64,000 nt of DNA from Trebouxia sp. TZW2008 (Eukaryota; Chlorophyta; Trebouxiophyceae; Trebouxiales; Trebouxiaceae). The translations under genes and the position numbers were made by a program. Within the stretch, counting starts at the first letter, position 1. The number at the start of each line of letters is the position of its first letter. The notes under the pieces were generated by a model. That model had not been told where the DNA came from and searched no databases. It saw only the letters and a program-made list of their open reading frames with translations. The stretch is taken from NCBI GenBank assembly GCA_002118135.1, contig BDIU01000174.1, positions 57,941-121,940 on the forward strand, read 5' to 3'. Shown piece after piece: positions 56,438-64,000 of this stretch.

Positions 56438-59400
56438 ATGTCGCTGATGCAAATGTCCTTGAACATGGCTCGAGTCGCTGCTCCGCATGCTCGTTGCATG
56501 TCTGCACCACGCTCGATCTCTAGTCTCGCACAATGGTCGAGCGTGCACTCCGCCGCTACGCATCATCCTCGCATGTTTGCACATGGTAAATGCATCAGCA
56601 GAACACGCTCGATCCACTCGGTCCATGCCGGTAGCCCGAAAGTGGAAGGCGAGGTATGCTTTTTGCTACTCAGGCGATATCATTGTTTCGAACCAGTCAT
56701 ATTGATGCTGCATGCTCTGCAGATCAAAGTTGCTTTCATTGGGGCAGGCGGCATCAACTTCGGCACGCCGGAGGGCCCTTGGAATCACTCAGCTCGCGTG
56801 CAGCTTTTGCCAGATGTCACCTTTTCAGCTATCGTTGACCCAAACGGCAAGCTCGCGCAAGACCGCATAGACACGATGCGAAAAGGTACAGCATTTTGAA
56901 ATGCTTCAAGGGACATGACCGTTTGTTGCTCGCTTAATTATGGCAGTTGCTGGTCAACAGTGGCCTTCACAAGAGTGTTTGAACACTGCATTCAATGGCC
57001 AAAGTCGAATGCTTGAATTCGAGTGCAGGAGAGCATGGTGCAAAGTGGCAAAATACAAAAGTGTTCCCCACATATCAAGCACTGCTAGAAGATGCTGATG
57101 CAAAACCTACAGCAGCTTTCATAGGGTTACCCCCTAAATACCATGGATCTTTGGAAGATCCTAAGGCCAATATTGAGGTGTTGATACAACCAAAGCTGCA
57201 TATCTTCAGAAGCAGTCCCATCTGAGCTAGTGCCTTTGCTGCATAATCATCCTTCACTACTCTTGTGTGCATGTGATCATCTTGCTGGCAGCTGGCCTTC
57301 CATGTGTTGGTGTTTGTCACAAACATGTTTTGGAAAACATATCACCATATGGCAGCATATCCCCCGCTGATGTGGGCTGTTGTGATGTAGCTAGAAATGG
57401 CGCAAGCAGGAGTCAACTTATTCGTTGAGAAGCCACTGAGTGTGCGGCCGGCTGCTGAAGTTGCACAGCTTGCGCATGAGCTGAAACACGTCCAGGAAAA
57501 GAACAAGTAAGCTTGAGTCAATCACCCTCAGCGTTTCAAAGCATCTTGCTTGCACTGCTGCTGCTGCTGCAAAGAATTGCAACAACTCCAGGTCAGCCTC
57601 AAGCATGGCTGCTGAACCTGTCAGTATTGTATGGGAATGTTTGCTGATGTGCTGTCCTATATGGTTTGCATAACTCTCATCTTGTGGAAGCATTTGATGC
57701 AGTCACAGAACCTACCTCAAGGGTCCATGTATGCTAGTGCGCATGTCTACGCAATTGAGTGACTTGATGTGCCTATCAGGCTGCAGCATATGACAGCCAA
57801 TGATGATATGGAATGCTGTCAGATTTTGAGCTTGCGTTGCCACTCACTGTAATCAGCTTTTCATTCTGTCTTTCTGTCTGCAGCACTGTGATAGCTGTCG
57901 GCTACATGTTCCGCTACTCCGCCATGGCTCAGAAGGCAAAGAAGATTCTGCAAGAGCACAATGCCGTGCCTTTGGCAGTGATTGCCAGATATGCTTGTGG
58001 CTACTCTGACATCAAGAAAAAGGATTGGTAAGGTGTCAGCCTTGCCAGCTTGTGTGCATCGCACTATCAGTATGAGAAGTAATCCTGATGACACAGTCGT
58101 AATGATACCCTACTGGCAGTGATTGCCAGATATGCTTGCAATTAGTCTGACATCTCAAAGGACTAGTAAGGTGTGAGCCTCGTCAGCTTGTGTGAACGTT
58201 CCTCTGTCTCCGTCGCTTTTCTGCACACCCTTGTCCTGACTGAATTTCTTTATCAGCAGCAACCGTCTGCGTGCAGTGATAAGGCTGCTTGCTGTACTTC
58301 ATGTTGAACAGCCTGGCAATTACTGGATTACAGCCAGCCTGGCCATCACTGAATTTCAGCCACTACCAGCAAATGCTAGTGATCACCTTTATATAGCCGT
58401 AATACGGCGTAATTTGGCTGTCATCAAACATCAGTGGCCTCCTTTGTGTAGCCATAAGGCTGGCTTTCCTGGCGTTTCGGCGGGACATACTATTGTATGG
58501 TAGCCCAACTGGGTTCGCTGGGTGTTCACCACCAGTAAGCATGAGTGACTCACATGCGCCACCTCCATGCTTTACTTCATGTGCCCGCAAGTCTGGATGC
58601 CCGGCTTCCAGGTGGGACACAGCTTTGTGCGGTGGCCCAATTGTAGAGCAGGCAACTCACTTTGTGGACCTCATGCGATTCTTTGCCGGCGAGATTGTTG
58701 AGGACACAGTCAAAGCTGTGGCAGTGGGACCAGACCAGAAGCTGTCTGACATGGCACCGCCACCTCAAGCAGAGCATGAGGTAATCACTGTCATGACTCA
58801 TCAAGCCTGAGCAGTGCCTTGCCCATACCTGCATGCTGTGACAGTGGGACCTGACCAGAAGCTGTCAGGTAATCACATTTGGTGGCAATCATCAAGCAGG
58901 ATTATTACAATTACCTTGATCGCATGCCATTTGCAAGCATGGGACTGTACGTCATCGCAACGCGCTAGACGTTGTCACCGTTAATTGTCCAATCTGAGAT
59001 TCCTGTAATACAGATCCTAGCAGACAAGCGCAGTGACGGCGTTCGCACTGGACATTCTGGCTTGGACATGCTGCATTGGACATTCTGGCTTCGGAATTCT
59101 GCCTTGGACATTCCTTCTCACAACTTTGTGTTGCAGGTGCCGGTAGGGAGGCGCGTCAACAGAGTGACAGCTGCAGTATGGCATTTTTCAAGTGGAGCAG
59201 TTGGTTCCCTGACCCATTCCCTGGTTCTGCACACCAGTCATTACCAGACAGGTGACAACTTCAGCTTGACTGTTGTTGCTTGCAGTGTCTGTTCACAATT
59301 GCTTGTTCTTGCACTGCCCCATGTCAGCCAGCAGAACGACTGTCTAACATGTCTGGCAACAGCTTTCGGCAGTACATGAGCTTAGCATTGCAAGCAATGC

Positions 59401-60549
59401 TTGAACAATACAGCAAGTGTTTGTACAGTCTGTTTACACAGGCCACATGCTAAGCTGATGAAATTTGCAAGCAGAACTCATCGCTTTGTCAGTCTAGCCT
59501 ACACACCATGCCATCTGTCTGGATATTGACTTGACTTGATGACGTGAAACCGATTGCTCTTCGATATTTGCAGAGTTGGAAGTTCTAGCAGATGGCTTGC
59601 ACATTCTACTGATTGACCCCTACAATGAACCCAAACTGAAGGTCCGGTATCCTCATTCGTCAGAGTACAAAGAGGTACTTCATTGTGCCCCTCCCCTGAC
59701 TTTGCAAGCCCAGAATAGACTCTGACTTGATGCACCAAGGTTGCCCATGCTTCCTTGACTTTACAAAGCCTACAACAGACTGTGACTTTGTTCACTGTGA
59801 CTCTGTGTACATGCATGCCACAACTGATGCCAGTCAGCTTCAGGCCTACATGTGTGTACATCATCATTGAGCATTGTGCATGCATGTAAACCTTGATACA
59901 AACGTATGCTGTGCAATAAATTTTTGTTTTGTGGTCAGCTGCTATCTGCTCACACAGCAGAAAGTGAGCATCAGACATCATTGCCTTGATGCTCAAAACA
60001 AGCCAACTTGGAAAGACACGACTTGTGTCACACACACTGCACACCTATGCCAGACAGCACCATCTGCTCAAACTGGGCAAGTCAAGTCTACGCTGTTAGG
60101 CGTCATGGCGGGAGCTTCTGGTCATAGAGGCAGCACAGGATGCTGCTCTCAAAGCAGCAACCAGCACTGTTATACTTACAGACGTTACTGTACGCATAGT
60201 GATGACTGAGCAGCTTGTATTGTAGGTGCCTCTGGATGATCGTGACATGTATCTGATTGAGGCTGAGGCAGATCAATGCAATCAAGACTGGAACTATTGA
60301 TGCCATTCATACACTTGTCTTGCATCTGCTTACTGAGTGGACACTTGCTGCCTTGCCTTGCAGGTGCCTTTGGACGATCGTGACATGTACTTGATTGAGG
60401 CAGAGGCTTTCATCAATGCAATCAAGACAGGAAACACTGATGCCATCCAGAGCCTGTATGAGGACTCAGCACTGTCTTACCAAGCTACACAATGGATCAC
60501 GACTGCATCATCAGAAAACAGACATGAGAAGTCAGACCCTCATGCCTAG
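56438..60549 (+). CDS. Gfo/Idh/MocA-family NAD(P)-dependent oxidoreductase, organelle-targeted
   Basis: Nine exons: 56438-56653, 56723-56885, 57029-57177, 57391-57506, 57884-58027, 58612-58780, 59137-59251, 59574-59674, 60364-60549. Phase closes to 452 residues. A ~70-residue leader rich in Arg, Ser, Ala and His with few acids suggests mitochondrial or plastid import. The Rossmann fold starts IKVAFIGAGGINFG; AAFIGLPPKYHG follows. The family's EKP motif (NLFVEKPLSV) carries the catalytic Lys. GYMFRYS and GGPIVEQATHFVDLMRF with the His typical of the second domain come next, and the end is IEAEAFINAIKTGNTDAI. The substrate (a sugar, inositol or similar polyol) cannot be told from sequence. An in-frame Met at 56375 would add 21 residues. 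Echoes of exon edges occur near 58107, 58480, 58830 and 60225. Confidence 0.9.
58100..58180 (+). repeat. Decayed copy of the 3' edge of oxidoreductase exon 57884-58027
   Basis: GGCAGTGATTGCCAGATATGCTTG..TCTGACAT and GTAAGGTGT.AGCCT.G.CAGCTTGTGTG repeat 57974-58054 about 140 bp downstream. Confidence 0.92.
58475..58525 (+). repeat. Decayed copy of the 5' edge of oxidoreductase exon 58612-58780
   Basis: GGCGGGACATACTATTGTATGGTAGCCCAACTGG mirrors GGTGGGACACAGCTTTGTGCGGTGGCCCAATTGT, about 130 bp upstream. The acceptor is lost. Confidence 0.78.
58826..58872 (+). repeat. Decayed copy of the 3' part of oxidoreductase exon 58612-58780
   Basis: GCTGTGACAGTGGGACCTGACCAGAAGCTGTC repeats GCTGTGGCAGTGGGACCAGACCAGAAGCTGTC about 117 bp downstream, followed by AGGTAATCAC like the real donor. 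Confidence 0.92.
60218..60305 (+). repeat. Decayed copy of the 5' edge of the last oxidoreductase exon
   Basis: TGTAG|GTGCCTCTGGATGATCGTGACATGTATCTGATTGAGGCTGAGGC is followed by TCAATGCAATCAAGAC. It repeats 60359-60440 with one internal deletion that shifts frame. Confidence 0.94.
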
Positions 60550-61735
60550 GTAGCATATCTGCACAATTATTCAGCAAGGGCGGAAAGGGTGGAATCTTCA
60601 GAAGGGTGGACAGCACTATTTGTTACTTGGTGCAAAACTGCACAAGTTCAGCATCTGCTAATGGTTTCGACTGCCTTCATGACGTCCCGAACAGGATTGA
60701 AATGCATGATGCCCAGACTTCTGCAGAACAACTGTGACAGTGAAGGTGCAAGCAGGGTGATTTACAAAAGTTGACAGGTTGTGGCAAGTTTGAGTTGATT
60801 TCGTTCAGCTGTTGAGTGGCAAAGAGAAGCCATCATGCAAGGTCTGACGCCGACTGATAGTCAAGGCGTTTTTCACCTGCAATCGAGGCTGGTTCAGTCG
60901 ATTGTGAGTATGTGCCGTACATTTGATGTGTACCATCTGTGAAGTTGGTTGATCAAGGCAGTGCCTTGACTGGAAAATGCAACTTGACATTGTGGTTATT
61001 GCGCAGCAAACAGTGTGGACATATTGTTGTCATGAACACAGTGACCTGCGAATCAGGCCTGAAGCACGTGTGCATGAAACGGCGTCATAGCATCTATGCA
61101 AACGAGCGGGACTGAATAATGAATGTCTGCACGCTTCATGCTTCTTGTAGCTGATTCGTGAATGAAATTCGGTGTTGAAAGTGCTCAAAGGCAATAATTT
61201 GACGACAAGGTTGTGTTCAAATCAGTCAAAACTAACACAAAGGTGCCAGGAGTGCTACAAAAACAATGGCAAGATGCACCGGCATTGTTGCTGCAGGATG
61301 GCAGGGCAAAACGTAGCTCAAAACAACGCATGCACCTGCGCAGATTGCGCTGCTTTCCCTTGTTTCCCCATCTTACATACCGTGACATGACTGCTGCAAA
61401 CTTGAGGCTAAACCTGCTGCTTATCAGCTGGTTGGAAAGGGCTTTACCACAGGGTAGGTTTCCCGCTGATGCTGATCTGTGATCTGACAGCCCTCTCAGG
61501 CATGCAAGAGTTCTATGTCTGGCAAGATTGGCCAGGTCAGCCTACATATTTGGGACAGTAGCTGACCCCAGCACAGACTATTCTGAAGTCTGAGCTGCTC
61601 AGACATTCATGAAGCTGCTTGAGGTTTCCAACAACACTGCATAGTTTCACCAAGCTACTGGATGGGCTTGGAAACATGCCGTTTGTCTCCAGCACGATCT
61701 ACAAGTGCTGGCTGTTTGAAGGCTGGTGGTGCTGC
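60550..61735. other. Convergent intergenic region oxidoreductase / P5CR
   Basis: No convincing exon. A short plus-strand frame at 61172-61390 is Cys-rich but has no family resemblance and no splice context. Probably 3' UTRs and spacer. Confidence 0.35.
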
Positions 61736-63874
61736 CTATAGCTTGGCAAGCTGTGCTGATCGGTCAGCAGCTGCCAAGACTGCATTGATGAAGGCAGATC
61801 TGACGCCAGCCTTCTCCAGTTCATGGATGGCATATGCTGTGCTGCCTGCACACATGCCAGATGACCTGACTGAGCCATGAATGGCAAAAAGCATTATGGA
61901 CTCAGGCAGCCCTGATCAAGCTGGCAAGATTGACTCATGTCAGCTCAACCTAGGGAATGCAGTTTCATCTCTCTTAGCCCGTTATACAAGGTTCTCGCTC
62001 AGAAGCAAAGACCATGTAAATAGCAGAGTGCACTACACAGCTTTCTGATGCTTGCACAGCTGCAGAGCCCAAGCAAATGAACTTGCTCTATGCCTGTGAC
62101 CATGCTGTAAACATATGTTGCTGAGGCGCAGATCGTTCGCGATTTACGTCACAAGACATCAATAAACACATGTTGCATGAAGCAATGTCGAGAGGGTCAT
62201 TCAATTTTTTGCAACTTGAATGGAGAGCTTTGGCCTGGGCACACATTCCAGATCAGGGCATCTCTGTATTTAAAGTGAACATGACCATTAGTTGGCGTCA
62301 GCATTTGCCTGTGTGCAAGCCGACCCGAGCAGTGCCACACCTTCTGGCCTCATACAATCTCACAGTTGATGAATAACAGGAGCGTGAGGTGCATACCTGC
62401 AGGGGAAGTGACCATGTCTTTGAGCTGGCCTGGGTGTTTGCCAGTCCCCAACACCATCTTGGCCGCTCCATACACTGTCTGGGCTGCTAACTTCTGAGAT
62501 ACATCCCTGCAGAGAACACATTGATCAAACACCTGGCAGGGGCTCATTTGCTTGCTAGCAAACACTGGGAAAACACACTGTCTGGGCAGCTGGCTGCTGT
62601 GAAAGCATTGAACAAAGCACTTGCACGAAGCACCTGGCAGGGGCTCAATAATGTAATGATGCATCTAGATGCAAGAAGAAGAACATGCCCATAGTTACCC
62701 ATCTAATTGGCCTAATGATTTGTGCTTGGGCAATGCTAGCTGCAGTCAAAGTCATCCTGGCAGGCTGAGACAACACAAGACTGACATAGCCTGGTTTATG
62801 CATTCTAGTTGATTTCAAAAGGATACAACTGACTGCACCTTTTGGAGTGCAACAGATGAGTCACCTGGGCAGTCCTGCTTTGACTCCACCATCAGCAAGT
62901 GCTTCAATCATGATGAAGATGTACGCGGGTCCACTACCGCTGACCCCAGTCACAGCATTGATCAGGTTCTCTGGGACTGGTGCACAAAAGCCTACTGCAT
63001 TGAACAGCTCTGAAACCAGTTTGCTGTCCTCTTTGGTGGCTTTGGCTCCAAGAGCTATGGCTGATGCAACCTCGCCGACAAACACTGGGGTATTTGGCAT
63101 GACGCGAATGACTCGTGCAGTCTCTCCTGCAGCTTCCTGTAAGCAGGGGGGTAAAGGAATCTTTGAACATCGTGACACATGATGAACAAAGACCCTTGAA
63201 AGGTATGGCATGACGTGATTGACTCATGCAGACTCTCCGGCAGCTTCCTATATAAAAGGGAATACACTGAAGTCTGGTATCAATGCGCTGTTGTACTGTT
63301 GTATGAAGTTATGCTTGACAGTGTTCTGACTCAAGGTGTAATGAAGGCTGCTCAGCGTAAGTGCTACAGAGCTACATGTATGTGTCTATGTATAAAAGCA
63401 GATGCTATTGCTGAACAGTGTTGCAATGCTAGCACCTGCAGTACTTCTAAGGGAATGCCAGCTGCGATGGACACTATCACATGCTTGTCTGTAAGGTGTT
63501 TCCTCGACTCCTTCAGCACTGTTCTGATGTACTGTGGCTTGACAGCCAGAAACAAGATGTCGGAGTTCTTGACCACCTGAGGCACAAAGTAGCGATCATA
63601 ACTCCGCTCATGCTCTCCAGCCACAACGTGCTCTACTCGAGCTCATCCCGGTCTGCACTCTTGCAAGCAAAATTTCGAATTGTACCTCTGCGTTGGAGTC
63701 GACTGCGTTCGCGCCAAGCTTCTTGAAAGCCTTCTTGGGCTCGTCTATCACATCAGTGCACCATATGTCCTTGGCGTCGACCTTTTTTTTCGAGATAAAT
63801 CCTTGAGCAAGTGCTTGTGCCATGTTGCCAGCACCGATGAAGCCAATCTTCTTGCCGACATTGCTCGACGACAT
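61736..63874 (-). CDS. P5CR: Pyrroline-5-carboxylate reductase
   Basis: Last step of proline synthesis: P5C + NAD(P)H gives proline. Five exons on the minus strand: 63874-63686, 63576-63436, 63136-62865, 62506-62397, 61845-61736. Phase closes to 273 residues, normal length. The N-terminus has the dinucleotide motif [44 protein letters not shown], the family signature [36 protein letters not shown], and a C-terminal [24 protein letters not shown] follow. There is no transit peptide, so it is probably cytosolic. The ATG at 63874 starts right before the Rossmann strand. Convergent with the oxidoreductase gene. Confidence 0.95.
63170..63260 (-). repeat. Decayed copy of the 5' edge of P5CR exon 63136-62865
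   Basis: The plus-strand text GGCATGACG.GA.TGACTC.TGCAG.CTCTCC.GCAGCTTCCT.TA is in the exon near 63097-63142 and again at 63207-63252, about 110 bp upstream in transcript order. Confidence 0.9.
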
Positions 63875-64000
63875 GACAGCAACTTCAATACAGCAGTTCA
63901 CGTAGTGTACCGCTACGCGCGTCTGCTGTTGAAGCGAGGCAGGGAACGTGGCAGAATTATTTTGGGTCGACCTGAATTAATTATGCAATTTGCAGAACCC
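63875..64000. promoter_or_regulatory. P5CR 5' flank
   Basis: Only 126 bp upstream of the P5CR start are in the window. AT-rich end (ATTATTTTGGG, TTAATTATG); no firm element. Confidence 0.3.

Noticed and set aside
61172..61390. Cys-rich plus-strand ORF
   Set aside because: No splice or start context, no family resemblance, lies in a convergent intergenic region.

Overview
The window reads as nuclear DNA of a green alga (Chlorophyta; Trebouxiophyceae-like is my inference). It has mid-range GC and intron-dense genes. The encoded proteins are eukaryotic, and several look closest to chlorophyte or plant families: a SAS-6 very like that of flagellate green algae, plant-type POP5, and a raf-like kinase with a huge insertion. 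SAS-6 implies centrioles and therefore probably a flagellated stage. There is no sign of bacterial, organellar or viral sequence.

Layout: (1) 1-709, minus, 5' part of tripeptidyl-peptidase II. (2) 1016-6906, plus, SAS6. (3) 7416-8620, plus, RNase P/MRP subunit POP5. (4) 9298-12749, minus, a 233-residue RING-H2 protein. (5) 13691-22236, plus, a membrane-anchored raf-like kinase. (6) 23672-34949, minus, an 814-residue RAMA + MPN (JAMM) protein resembling MPND. (7) 35585-36594, minus, adenine phosphoribosyltransferase. (8) 37132-38934 and upstream, minus, a second RAMA protein carrying a CW zinc finger. (9) 39617-54883, plus, the exosome nuclease DIS3/Rrp44, 19 exons over 15 kb. (10) about 55222-55569, minus, an uncertain Cys-rich ORF. 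(11) 56438-60549, plus, a Gfo/Idh/MocA-family oxidoreductase. (12) 61736-63874, minus, pyrroline-5-carboxylate reductase. Most gene models were closed exon by exon with consistent splice phase; unresolved points are stated in the entries.

The most striking feature is not a gene. At more than 30 exon edges, the neighbouring intron holds one to five decayed direct copies of that edge, each with its splice site and some flanking intron. Copies of an exon's 5' edge lie only in the upstream intron, and copies of its 3' edge only in the downstream intron. This tandem 'exon-edge echo' appears to be what inflates the introns of DIS3, the MPND-like gene and the kinase, while POP5, APRT and the visible part of TPP2 stay compact.

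A second theme is chromatin. Two proteins with RAMA domains (predicted modified-base readers), one fused to a JAMM protease module and one to a CW histone-reader finger, lie within 5 kb of each other with only an adenine-salvage gene between them. GC-AG introns are also unusually common (5 of about 87 introns).
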